Source: Poa pratensis (lineage: Eukaryota > Streptophyta > Magnoliopsida > Poales > Poaceae). From it: a stretch of DNA of 64,000 bases. Both the position numbers and the translations under genes were made by a program. The stretch spans positions 129,277,840 to 129,341,839 of the forward strand of contig CAMZMU010000041.1 of the NCBI GenBank assembly GCA_947311845.1, read 5' to 3'. Shown one piece after another: positions 43,476-54,196 of this stretch (the first letter of the stretch is position 1; every line of letters starts with the position of its first letter). Under the pieces are notes generated by a model that worked only from the letters and a program-made list of their open reading frames with translations, did not search any database and was not told the origin of the DNA.

Positions 43476-46400
43476 GAATCCAAGTTCCCTATGGTGTCAG
43501 TATGAGCTCTAGAACGTATTGAGGGTCTGTCAGACCATGCTCCCATTTTATTGACCACCGGTAGGCCTAGACCACCGTGTAACCAGCGTTTCAAGTTTGA
43601 ACTTGGATGGCTGCACCGTGAGGGCTTTCATGAGTTGGTTAAAAGAATTTGGGAAAGACATGTTGCCGGTATTACTCCTATCTAGAGGTGGAATAACAAA
43701 ATTCGTGCAGTACGCACACACACCTTGTTGGCTGGGCACGTCATACAACAGGTTTACTTAAAAAAGAAAAAGTGCGACTCTCCTCAATTATTGATGCTCT
43801 TGAGGCATTAGCAGAAGTTTGTTTGTTATCCACGCATGAAATTGGGCTTAAGAGTCAATCGAATGTGCAGATAGCGAAACTTTTGCGTGAGGAGGAGCTT
43901 AAGTGGTATCAACGTTCTAAAGCCCAATTCATACTGGAAGGGGATGCGAATACTAGATACTTCCACAGTATTGCCAATGGCAGACATAGGAAGAAACGTA
44001 TTCACTCCCTGGTACAGGATGAGGGAACGATTGAGGGACATGAGCAGCTAAAGTCGTACATTACTAATTACTACAAAAATCTGTTCGGAGCACCCGAGGA
44101 AGGATCCTTCTCCCTGGATGAGTCTAGAACAGATGATATACCCCAGGTTTCTCAGGAGGAAAATATCCTACTCACTGCTCTTTATTCAGAGGATGAAGGG
44201 AGAAAGGCGGTTTTCCAAATGGAACACAACAAAGCCCCTGGGCCTGATGGTTTTCCGGCTGAATTCTACCAGAACTTCTGGGATGTTATCAAGGCTGATC
44301 TCCTTCAGTTGTTCAGCTGCCTTCATGATGGACAATTAGAATTGTTCCGGCTGAATTTTGGTGAAATAATTTTACTTCCCAAGGTTAATGCGGCAGAGAG
44401 GATTCAACAGTATAGACCTATCTGCCTTCTTAATGTTAGTTTTAAAATATTCACTAAAGTCGCTACGATTCGGTTGAACAGTGTGACAGACCATGTGGTT
44501 CGTCCTTCTCAATCTGCTTTCATGCAAGGACGGAACATCCTCGATGGGGTGGCGATCCTACATGAAACAGTTCACAAACTACATAAGAAGAAGTTGAATG
44601 GGGTAATCCTGAAAATATATTTTGAAAAAGCCTATGATAAAGTTAAATGGTCTTTCCTTCAGCAGACACTCAGAATGAAAGGTTCTTCTGAAAAGTGGCG
44701 TGCGTTAATTCATAACTTTGTTTCGGGAGGAAGTGTAGCCATCAAAGTCAATGATGACGTTGGTAAATACTTTCAGACCAAAAAGGGGTTGAGACAAGGT
44801 GGCCCGCTATTGCCAATGCTATTTAATATAGTGGCTGATATGCTGGCAATTATGATTGAACGTGCAAAGGCTGACGGCCAAATTGAAGGAGTGATACCGC
44901 ATCTCGTTGATGGTGGTTTATCCATTCTTCAATACGCCGATGATACAATTCTGTTTATGGAACATGACATTGAGAAAGCTCGAAATTTAAAGTTAATTTT
45001 GTCCGCGTTCGAGCAATTATCGGGTCTAAAAATAAACTTCCATAAAAGTGAATTGTTTTGTTTCGGTGAGGCCCAAGAAAATGCCTCGTTGTATGCTGAT
45101 TTATTCGGCTACGGGCAAGGCCAGTTTCCTATCAACTATTTGGGTATTCCGATCCATTATCGGAGGCTAACAAATGCTGAATGGAAGTAGGTAGAGGAGA
45201 GACTTCAAATCCGTTTAAATGGCTGGAAAGGCAAACTATTATCCTTGGGAGGAAGATTAGTTCTCATAAATTTAGTACTAACTAACATGGTACTTTATAT
45301 GATTTCTTTCTTCCAACTTCCGAAAGGAGTCTTAAAACGATTGGATTACTTCCGATCAAGATTCTTTTGGCAAGGTGATAGTGAGAAACAAAAATATCGA
45401 CTGACTAAGTGGACTGTGGTTTGCTGTCCCAAGGACCAAGGAGGACTCGGTGTTCATGACCTTGAAGTCAAGAACAGAGCCCTGCTTGGCAAATGGATCT
45501 TCAAGCTTCTTGCTGAAAATGGAGTATGGCAAACCCTCCTTAGGAGAAAGTATGTGGGATCTCAAGCGTTATCTCAGGTTATTTGGAAACCTGGTGATTC
45601 CCACTTCTGGGCTGGTCTCATGGCCACGAAGAAGTTCTTCTTCCCGCATGGATCTTTCTCTATCTAGGATGGTTCGGAAATTAGGTTCTGGGAGGATATT
45701 TGGCTAGGCCAAACCACGCTCTGAGAACAATATCCGGCCTTGCACAATATTGTGCGAAACAAAGGCGACACGCTCGCTAAGGTGATGGAAACTTCCCCAC
45801 CGAATGTTTCGTTCAGAAGAAGTTTATTTGGTCCTAGGCAAGCATCTTGGAATGCTCTGCTATTAAGGTTGGACTCGGTCCAGCTGACACAAGGTCCGGA
45901 TAAATTTAAATGGAATCTCAACAAGAATGGTATATTCTCGGTTGATTCTATGTATAAGACGTTAATCCATCCTGATGTCCCAGTTGATAATAATAAGAAA
46001 ATTTGGAAGATGAAGATCCCGCTAAAAACTAAAGCGTTTGCATGGTATCTTCGTCGAGGGGTAATTCTTACTAAAGATAACCTTGCCAAACGCAATTGGC
46101 ACGGAAGTAAAAAGTGTGTCTTTTGTCATCATGATGAGACAATTAAGCATCTATTCTTCCAGTGTGAATTTGCTAGGTCTATATGGTCAGCCATCCAGAT
46201 AGGTTCTACCTTATTCCCCCACGTAGCGTTGCGAATATTTTCGGCAATTGGCTAAACGGAGTGGATAGAAGGTTTAAACTTCTTATTAGGGTGGGAGCGA
46301 TTGCCGTTATTTGGTCGCTACGGCTAAGTAGAAATGACAAGGTTTTTAATGACAAAAATACTTCTGTTATGCAGGTTATCTACCGGTGCACGGCTACACT

Positions 46401-46500
46401 ACGATCATGGTCGTCCCTACAGCGTGTGGAGCACCGAGACCTGTTTTTGGAGGTGTCCTCTCGGTTGGAGGCTACGGCGAGAGAGTTCTTTTCCTAGCAT
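43476..46500 (+). pseudogene. LINE2 ORF2: end of endonuclease, reverse transcriptase, zinc knuckle
   Basis: The endonuclease end reads SKFPMVSV, EGLSDHAPILL. The main open frame (43772-45190, 472 codons) holds a connecting part (WYQRSKAQFILEGDANTRYF), then RT blocks NKAPGPDGFPAEFYQNFW, YRPICLLNVSFKIFTKV, QSAFMQGRNILDG, LKIYFEKAYDKVKW (usually DFEKAYD), GLRQGGPLLPMLFN (usually GDPLSP) and the catalytic QYADDTILFM near 44935. A stop at 45188-45190 is followed by in-frame continuation (LQIRLNGWKGKLLSLGGR). Further stops occur at 45665 and 45721. The C-terminal CCHC (KKCVFCHHDETIKHLFFQCE) is at 46110-46165. Several stops and a missing catalytic-region Asp make it inactive. Confidence 0.9.
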
Positions 46501-46706
46501 GGATGGCAGCATAATTTCCGGATTGGACCTCCACCACCACCGTCTTAGGCGTCTTTACAATTTCTCAATTTGATATGTAATTCGCCTTTTATCTTTTGTT
46601 TTTTCGAGATTTGTGAACTTGTTAGGGTTGTGTGCATCCTAGTTATGCAGAGGCCAGGTGTAATACTTAAAACTCTTTAAGTAATAAAGATCCCTTTATC
46701 GAAAAA
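46501..46706 (+). other. LINE2 3' UTR and short A tail
   Basis: A T-rich 3' UTR ends AATAAAGATCCCTTTATCGA followed by six A residues. The right target duplication follows at once. Confidence 0.75.
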
Positions 46707-46721
46707 AGTTGGCAACCAGGA

Positions 46722-47082
46722 GATGGAATAGCTCAGGTGGCTTCTCTTGCAAAAAAGGAATTCGCCCAACCTTTCTTTATGGAAGTGTTGCTTCTAGCCT
46801 GCTTTAATGTATGGAAAGTCAGGAACGATATGATCTTCAATTTTGTGAGACCGAAGTTCGCTGCTTGGCGCAGTGGCTTTCTGCCTGATATTAACCTCCA
46901 CGCCCATAGAATGAGAGATATTCATAAGGATAAACTTCTGAGTTGGATTGCTAACCTAGTTTGATGTATAGGTTTGTTGTTTAATCTTTTTTCTTGTATT
47001 TAGATCTGTAAATAGCTTTGTGCTTTTTTAATAAAGGTGGGGTGCTGTGGGCCTTTTGCCCTACAGTTTATAGTCAAAAAAA
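46722..47082 (+). pseudogene. LINE1 C-terminus and 3' end
   Basis: It reads on from the zinc-knuckle segment of LINE1: AQVASLAKKEFAQPFFMEVL, WKVRNDMIFNFVRPKFAAWR, stop near 46962. The 3' UTR has AATAAAGGTGGGGTGC and an A-rich end at 47076-47082. Confidence 0.82.
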
Positions 47083-48636
47083 GTAACCTCAAGTGATATG
47101 TCAGTTGTGTTGAATTTGCAACATTCATGGGCTTATTATCAAGTAATCTCAAGTGATATTATCAAGTAAACTCTTTTTCCCTCATTGGCACCATGCCAAC
47201 CACTAAGAAAGAGCCACCCACCGCCAATACCGAACCCAGGCCTTCACCACACCTACCAGATGCACCGGAAGAGACGCCGGACTTTTCCTCATTAGCGCCA
47301 TGCCAACCAAGTAAATATGAGTTTACCTCATTGAAACGGTCACTGAACTCCCCAAGTTGCAAGGCAATAAAAGGGTTCAAACAATCATGCATGTAGTTCT
47401 CCTAGTTGGTTTGGTTAGTCTTTTTTTCTTGGCCTATGTTGGTCCATCTACTCTTCTTCCATACCCAACTTTGGAATATCATGCTCTTCACAAAAGGAGT
47501 AAGTTCTCTCCAATGGATATTCCCAACCATCATCGTTAATTAACTTCATTTTCATCATAGCCCGATATTTTCATCTTTCCTTGTAGAGAAAGAGATAAAC
47601 CATTTGCATATGTCCTAAGACCAGCAGAACTGAACACGGAACACAAAGTCAACATGAAATTCGGAGTGAACTTGTATCTCAGTTTTCTTTTCAGTTTTCT
47701 GTGTTCTTTCCAGTTTCCTTGATTATTCTTTTCCTTTCTAGTTTTGGCAGATTTATTTGTATATTCTAGAGGTTTTTGGATAACAAACTAAATGTGTGGG
47801 CATGCACACTATTTTGGGTGCATTTACATTCTAGATAATAAAATTACAACTTAAGTTAAAGTGTGTATTGGTCAAAGGCAAGAATTGAGATACAATTCGC
47901 CGTCGGCTACAACAACGCCTATGACTCAATAGCTTCATTACAAAATAATGTAAAAGCATTCACTCAAACTCAAAGATATCGACGCAATAAGCACGATATT
48001 GAAAAGAGTTTGTAATTTGAACACCCAGTTCCAAAGTTGTTATTTTTCATTTATAACTGATCGTACCTAACACCCTTAGTTGGACTCTTGTAGGCTTCTG
48101 CATGCCACGTGTTGAGGGTGTGCCTTCCTAAAGCATTGAGTTGTTGATCTCGGCAGTATTTTTATTTTAATGTTTTTTTGCTTGGTTTATTTGTTTTACC
48201 ATTGGCAGTTGATACATGAACATTTTGATTTAAATATATGAACATTCCTTTTACAATCATGCATAAGTGTTTTGAGATACATGAACATTTTATCTCGTGT
48301 GGTGCAGAACTGCAGATATTTGTGATACTATGTAGACATTTTCCGCAAATAGCATAAATATTTGATTTAGTATACGAGAAATATGCGCCATATGCAAGGA
48401 AACAACGATCAAGCGTGACAAGAGCAGCCTGATCGATGAAAAAACGCGAACAAGATTTATTCTGTAGGATTGGTTATGTCTTAGTCGACTGATTTTTATA
48501 GTCTCGATCACCTCAGAAAAGTGCAACTACGGTTTAAAGAAAATTGTAATTGAATTTTTTTCTGAACTGCGGTTACACTTTTCAACAGCCCGTAGAAGTA
48601 GAGTGCAAAACAACGGAAATTCACATTGCATCTGAG
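47083..48636. other. Unidentified intergenic DNA
   Basis: A 19-base phrase (AAGTAAYCTCAAGTGATAT) occurs at 47081 and 47141. Short frames near 47193-47396 have no recognisable domain. The part 48180-48500 is AT-rich and repeat-like. No gene was supported. Confidence 0.4.
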
Positions 48637-48992
48637 GTCACATGCTACTGGCCGAACAAAAAAATAAAAAAGTAAAATATTTTGAAAATTTCTGAAAAAA
48701 AGTTGGTGACGAACATATAAAAGTATTCTATATACCTGCCAAATTTGCGTAGTGAAATAACATTTGTGTTGTGATGTGATGATAAAAAACAAATGAGTGG
48801 TCAAAATGGGATTTTTTAAAAATAGAGCAATGATATTGTTTGTTCGCACAAAACACTACACATGTCATTTCATCATGAAACTTGACACTTATTTAGAACA
48901 CACATATATGTTCGTCACCAATGTTTTCCAAAAAATTCTGAAATGTTTTACTAGTTTTTTCAGTTGTTTTATTAGGACAGAAGCATGTGATC
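48637..48992. mobile_element. Foldback MITE with about 100-bp imperfect TIRs
   Basis: The left arm (GTCACATGCTACTGGCCGAA... GTTGGTGACGAACATATA) pairs with the right arm (ATATGTTCGTCACCAATG... AGAAGCATGTGATC). The centre is AT-rich. Target duplication not settled. It ends about 520 bp upstream of the WDR82-like start codon. Confidence 0.72.
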
Positions 48993-49514
48993 GGGAGCCA
49001 AGACGCCTTTCTCGCGAAACAGCCCGAAACAGAAGAACCCTAGATGGCCCAAGCCCACTAAGCACAAGACTGCGCGTGCGCTCGCTAATTTTCCGCTACG
49101 ACCGTAGAATACCGAAATCCCTCCCGCAACTCCAAACAAAAAAAAGAGGACTTTAGCGACCAGCGACATCGACCGATTGAGTGGCGGCGCGAGGCTTGGA
49201 GCTGCGGCGACCGGCGCTGAACATCGCGGAGGTGCGGACCCGGCGCGAGAGGCGGCGTGACGTCTCGGTAGCCTGTAGAAGTCGGCGGGGCGAGGGCTTC
49301 GGACTGCGGCGGCCGACGAAGGCGACCCGGGCCGTCCGGCCGTCGGCCGTGCGCGACAAGGATTTTGTCTCTTCGACTTTGACTACCCATTGTCAAGAAC
49401 TCAAGATCCTTCGCCCACCAAACTCCAGAGCGCTCCTACTTCTGCCCGGCCGCCTCAGTCCAGGGGCACTTCTCGCCTTCAATTGCTTGTTCCGCCGCCG
49501 CAGTGCACGCCGAG
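48993..49514 (+). promoter_or_regulatory. Promoter and 5' UTR region of the WDR82-like gene
   Basis: A GC-rich stretch (from about 49150) follows the MITE. No clear TATA box was seen, which is common for housekeeping-type plant promoters. Short upstream frames here are not supported as genes. Confidence 0.45.
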
Positions 49515-52500
49515 ATGGCAGGTAGAGTCCGGACCTCCCCATCGCTCTCCTCCGTCAACCCGACCCAAATATATCACACGATTCGTGGTCCTTGTTTCCT
49601 AAGCTGATTTCTTGGTGTCTTTCTTGTTAATTTTGTAGGCGGCGAGAAGGAGGAGAGGGTCTCCATGGAGGTCACCGACGAGATGCTCAAGACCATGGAG
49701 GTCGGTTTGGCCTTCCGGGACTATGTAAGGACACCAATTCTTTTCTCTTAGTTCTGGTTGGAACTATGAACTAGTATCTCTTTATGCTTGACCCTTGCTC
49801 GAAAATCAAGAAGATTATTGGGGATTGTAATAGTGCTCTTAGGTTCGGTTAATAAAAAAGTAGGGATCCTGATTGTTCGGAAGATGGATTGGAATAGTGC
49901 TTCTTGTAAGCACTCAGTTAATCCAAAAGAGTAGAATGCTTGTCGATTTAGTTTCGATTACTTTAAATATCGATGTTGTCTTAGTTTACTGCAAGAATAT
50001 GAATCACATGGTTTAAAATGTACGTTAGATAGTAGTGCTGAATGATTTTGTTCGTTATTGGTCCAGTTTTTTCATTTTTTTTAATTGCACAGTAGTGTGT
50101 GACAGCGTAAAATTCTTAACAAATATAATGTTCGTGAACAATTATGCTAGTATACGAACAGTGATTTTGAACTAACTATGAACGAATCACTGAGCTGCTC
50201 CTAGTTTGAAAAGTGTTTGCTGTTAAAGAGCATGCATATGGCTTAAATTCAGATTCAGTTGATATGTTTCCATGCATCCTTTTCAGTGCACAACATATTT
50301 CACTTTACATGTAGTAACTTTATTTTGTGCTATACCATATTTGTATGGCAGAATGGCAGAATTAGTTCTATGGATTTTCACAGCAAGTCCACAAACTACC
50401 TTGTGACAGCCAGTGATGATGAACTACGCCTATATGACATTCAAAATGCCGTGTGAGTAACTGAGTACAAGTCACTACTTAATTTTTCTTATGAATTTCG
50501 TGTTAGTTTGATTAGAAATTCTTAGTACAAGACACAATCTCCTAAGGTCTAGCTTTGCTATTTGGTTTGCTAGTTGTCCTGTTCACTTTGTGATACATTA
50601 GGACATTGTGGCATTTGTTCAAGAGGCAATGGTTTGGCTTAGGCATTCGCTTGGCTGTTGAAAATGACATGTATCTGCTGAAGGCGGATCAGGGGATACA
50701 CATGGTGCCGCATCCAAGTCAGCTGGCACCTCTCCTGATTCGGCCTCCCCCATGAGTATTGGGTCCAGCCTTGCACCGTCTCTATACCTGCCCCCACGTG
50801 ACTATCGTACTGATCTTCATTAGTAGTACGTGAAATTTCGTAGTATGCAACGATTCAATGCATATAGATTATTGTAGTTGTTTGTTTATTTTGGTAGTCA
50901 GTATCGTCTTTTCCCGTGATATGTATTTGATTTCTAACTCAGTCAAAAAATTCAGATGTTTGAAGACCATTAATAGCAAAAAATATGGGGTTGAAATGGT
51001 GTGCTTCACTACTAACCCAACTCTTGTCTTATATTCCTCGAAGAATAGCTGGGATGGTAAGTAATGTCTTGTGTTATCTTAAGAATGATTTGGGACTTGT
51101 ACTAAAAGGATGCATTAATGCAGAATCTCTGCGGCTGCTCTCTCTGAATGATAACCGGTTTGTAAGATATTTCAAAGGACATCTTGACAGGTCTGCCGTA
51201 TTTATGATAAATGATAGCCACACATTACAGTTAAGCTAATGCAACGGGAATCCTTATGATGTATGTGTTTTCCAGGGTTGTTGATATGTCGTTATGCTAT
51301 GAGAAAGACAGTTTTCTTTCTGGTTCACTTGATCGAACTGTTCTCCTTTGGGATCTGAGGGCCGACAAAGCACAGGTACAACTATTGATACCGTAAAACT
51401 AGAAATGCTATCTAATAAAACCTCTTTCTGATCGGCGTCTCTTCCATGCCACTTAGCAAGCTGCAATTACAGTTAACAGAGCTATTATGGATTTGGTGTC
51501 TGCTTTTCTGTTTCTCTGTTAAACCAACTTCTTTATCTCCTCCTTGCAAATAGAAACTTCTTAATTTCCTCCAGATGATGAGAAATCGCCCTGTACCAAA
51601 ACATATTGTGTAAGACTGTTGGAATTGAATCCTCAACATTACTGAAGTTGCCAGTATTTTCTGTTCTGAGATAATGGATATTAGATTCATGGTATTCCCA
51701 TATTAAAAGGCATGAGGTGTCTTGGGACTGGTCATTTCATTTATCTGGACTTTTTAACATGTATGCACATACGGTGGCGGCACAGTTGAAATATTGGATA
51801 AATTGTGATTCGTAAATGCTCCCTTTGAATTTTGTAGGGCTTACTGCGCGTGCAAGGGCGACCTGCAGTTTCATATGATGATCAAGGTTTAGTTTTTGCA
51901 GTTGCGTACGGTGGCTACATAAGGATGTTTGATGCTCGAAAATTTGAGAAGGTAGTATTGATTGTCTTGTTTGATCTTTAATTGTCCGATACTTTTTAAC
52001 TATCTTACATTCTTACATACATAGGGGCCTTTTGATATTTTCTCCGTTGGTAATGATGATTCAGAAGCCAATGTCATAAAGTTCAGCAACGATGGAAGGC
52101 GGCTTCTTTTAACAACCAAAGCAGGGTATATTCATGTGCTAGATTCATTTCACGGCAACAATGTAAGCATTTAAACTACTTACTGTAACTTAAATTGTGC
52201 AGGCTAAAGGACTTGGAAATAACTCTTATGTCTTTTTTTTCAGATAACAACTTACAATGTTAAGCCAGCTGTAACCAATTCAACTTTGGAGGCATCATTC
52301 AGCCCTGATGGAAATCATATTATATCTGGTTAGAAACATTTACCATTTTCCCAATCACCTTTTTTTTATCATTGCTGCATTCTCTTTTATTAAACCTATT
52401 CATTATTGTTGTTCTTTTTGTTCGCACAGGCTCTGGTGACGGTAGCGTTTATGCTTGGAGTGTTAAAAGTGGGAAGAAGGTATGTAAGAACCCGGCATGT

Positions 52501-52717
52501 AACATTTATAGTTGGATTCTTATTTATATGTTTATAGTTTCTCGAGTGATATACAATGATGGTCGGCCTGCAGGTTGCATGCTGGGGGAGCACAGATAAT
52601 GAGCCACCACTCGTTAGGTGGGCTCCAGGATCGTTGATGTTCTTGACTGCATCTTCAGAACTATCCTGCTGGGTCCCTGACCTATCCAAGCTAGGATCGC
52701 TCGCCGCTACTAAGTAA
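49515..52717 (+). CDS. WDR82: WD40-repeat protein of the SWD2/WDR82 family (11 coding exons, 330 aa)
   Basis: This is the plant counterpart of yeast Swd2 and animal WDR82 (Arabidopsis S2Lb/APRF1 type). These are WD40 subunits of COMPASS-like histone H3K4 methyltransferases and, in animals and yeast, of phosphatase/transcription-termination complexes. Location is the nucleus. Exons with GT-AG borders: 49515-49521, 49639-49724, 50352-50452, 50956-51056, 51124-51190, 51276-51375, 51838-51951, 52025-52162, 52244-52328, 52430-52479, 52574-52717. They sum to 993 nt with no break. Family signatures in order: VTDEMLKTMEVGLAFRDY, VTASDDELRLYD, SKKYGVEMVCFTTNPT, LLSLNDNRFVRYFKGHLDRV, SFLSGSLDRTVLLWDLR, GRPAVSYDDQGLVFAVA, GPFDIF, IKFSNDGRRLLLTT, LEASFSPDGNHIISGSGDGS, ACW, VRWAPGSLMFLTASSEL. 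The first exon has only seven coding bases, so ab initio predictors may miss the start. The gene looks intact. Confidence 0.95.
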
Positions 52718-54196
52718 ATTCGAAAGATAATACTTGTAAGTTTGCAGACTGTACTTCTAGCCATTTGCATAAGAGTAGTTTGGTCGGTGCCACTCCTAAC
52801 TTCCAAACTGAGAAATGGCATTAGAAAACTGTTTGACGAATGCTGTAGCAAACTGCAGAGTGCAGATACAGTCCCAGAACACCTAGCCGGATATTGGGTA
52901 TGAGTTGCCATAATGGCGTCTGGATGTGTATGACATGTCCAAGCGGGTTTATAACGGCATTTCTCAATTAAGGCAACTTGAGAGTGGCATAAATCTAAAT
53001 AACCCCAACCATTGATTTTTCTATGTTATGCTGAACTCACTGTTTCTGTAGATTCTGACATGGCTAATTGATGCGGCTATCAAGCAAGGATATCTAGGTA
53101 GCTTGGATTATCAGCCTTTGTACTGACATTCAGTAATGACTGATGTTGTAGCCTTTCCCTCATTTTTTTTTTTTTGATGTTATAGGTCAGTACCTGGAAT
53201 TACTGATTGGATTGGAAGTGTTAGTGTGCCAAATGCTTATTGCAGCTGCGTACCTTTATAACTAGGTTGAGTGGTGATATTAATACTTGAAAAGTGCCCT
53301 AATAGTTAGACATGGTTGTTCCCGATGTGTTTGTTGATGTCTTGATGATAATACACGTGGCCTGTAGTAAGGTCGCTATTGTTGTAACTGGAGAATTTGT
53401 GTGCTAATATATTTTTAACAAAACTTTGAACCCTGGGGACAATTGGGATTACTGGAAACGTGTACATGGATGGTGATCAAGATGTGGTCGGGGCTGTATG
53501 AGTCGTCATACAGTATGACTCATCAAGCGAACAGAACGGCTAGTACCATATAGTTGTCTTGTCCTCTCTTGGATCACTGACGTAAATCTTCCCTAATCTG
53601 CTCTCATTCCGGCATTCCTGGAATCATCACTGTATCCGCAATTGGCTGGTAACGTATATCGGGATATTCTTAAAGCTCACAAATATTCTTCTAACCAGAC
53701 TGCAACTCTTAAAGCTCACAAATCTTCTTCTGACCAGACTGCAAGTAACAGGCGATACAAAAGCTCAAAGCTAAATGTTGGAACAAGTGCATATGTTTAT
53801 GGAGCTGTTCCAATTTTCTGAAGCAAGAGGCTGAGAATTTCAGCCATTTTTTGCAACTCTAAGCAGACCAAGACATACAAGAATTGCCCCTTCTCAAGAG
53901 ACTCGGGAAACTATCACAGTAGATAAGCACCACACTTGATGCACAAAACAAGCAAGAAAATTTTTACAGGACGAAACCTAGTGACTGCGCTGATCTTAGA
54001 GCACTCGACATGCCATCTTAACCTGTATTTTATGTACAAATACTGCAGCGCAAATGCAGGATGTTTCTCCCATGCAAACAGTTAGCTCGGCCATTTCCCG
54101 GTCTGTGTGTCCCGCCCATCCTAGCTCGAGCGTATATGCCTTGTTCGTTGCTCGGTCCCGTGGATCTCGGTTTCCATGCTGCTATGCTCAGTCACG
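52718..54196. other. Convergent 3' region between WDR82-like and LRR pseudokinase genes
   Basis: It holds both 3' UTRs. A tandem duplication of about 37 bp (CTTAAAGCTCACAAAT...) occurs at about 53668-53744. No further gene was seen. Confidence 0.5.

Larger units (their letters stand above)
28309..46706 (+). mobile_element. LINE2: near full-length L1-like retrotransposon, split by element C
   Basis: Its own sequence is 28309 to about 30347 (5' UTR, ORF1, first part of endonuclease) and 43476-46706 (end of endonuclease, RT, zinc knuckle, 3' UTR and A run). It is flanked by an imperfect 15-bp duplication, AGTTGGCAATCAGGA at 28294-28308 and AGTTGGCAACCAGGA at 46707-46721. Such variable long duplications are typical of target-primed reverse transcription. 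It inserted in LINE1 just after the HLFFSC motif. Frame changes and stops show decay. Confidence 0.9.
9355..47082 (+). mobile_element. LINE1: 5'-truncated L1-like retrotransposon, split by nested insertions
   Basis: Its own sequence lies in three pieces: 9355-10668 (reverse transcriptase), 27996-28308 (zinc-knuckle domain) and 46722-47082 (C-terminus, 3' UTR and tail). Between them sit element A and LINE2. Joined, they read as the 3' two-thirds of a plant L1 ORF2, starting at the [12 protein letters not shown] motif and ending after a stop near 46962. The 3' end has AATAAA-like signals and a short A run (47076-47082). Stops and frame changes show that it is dead. No flanking target duplication could be settled. 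It is the oldest layer of the nest. Confidence 0.85.
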
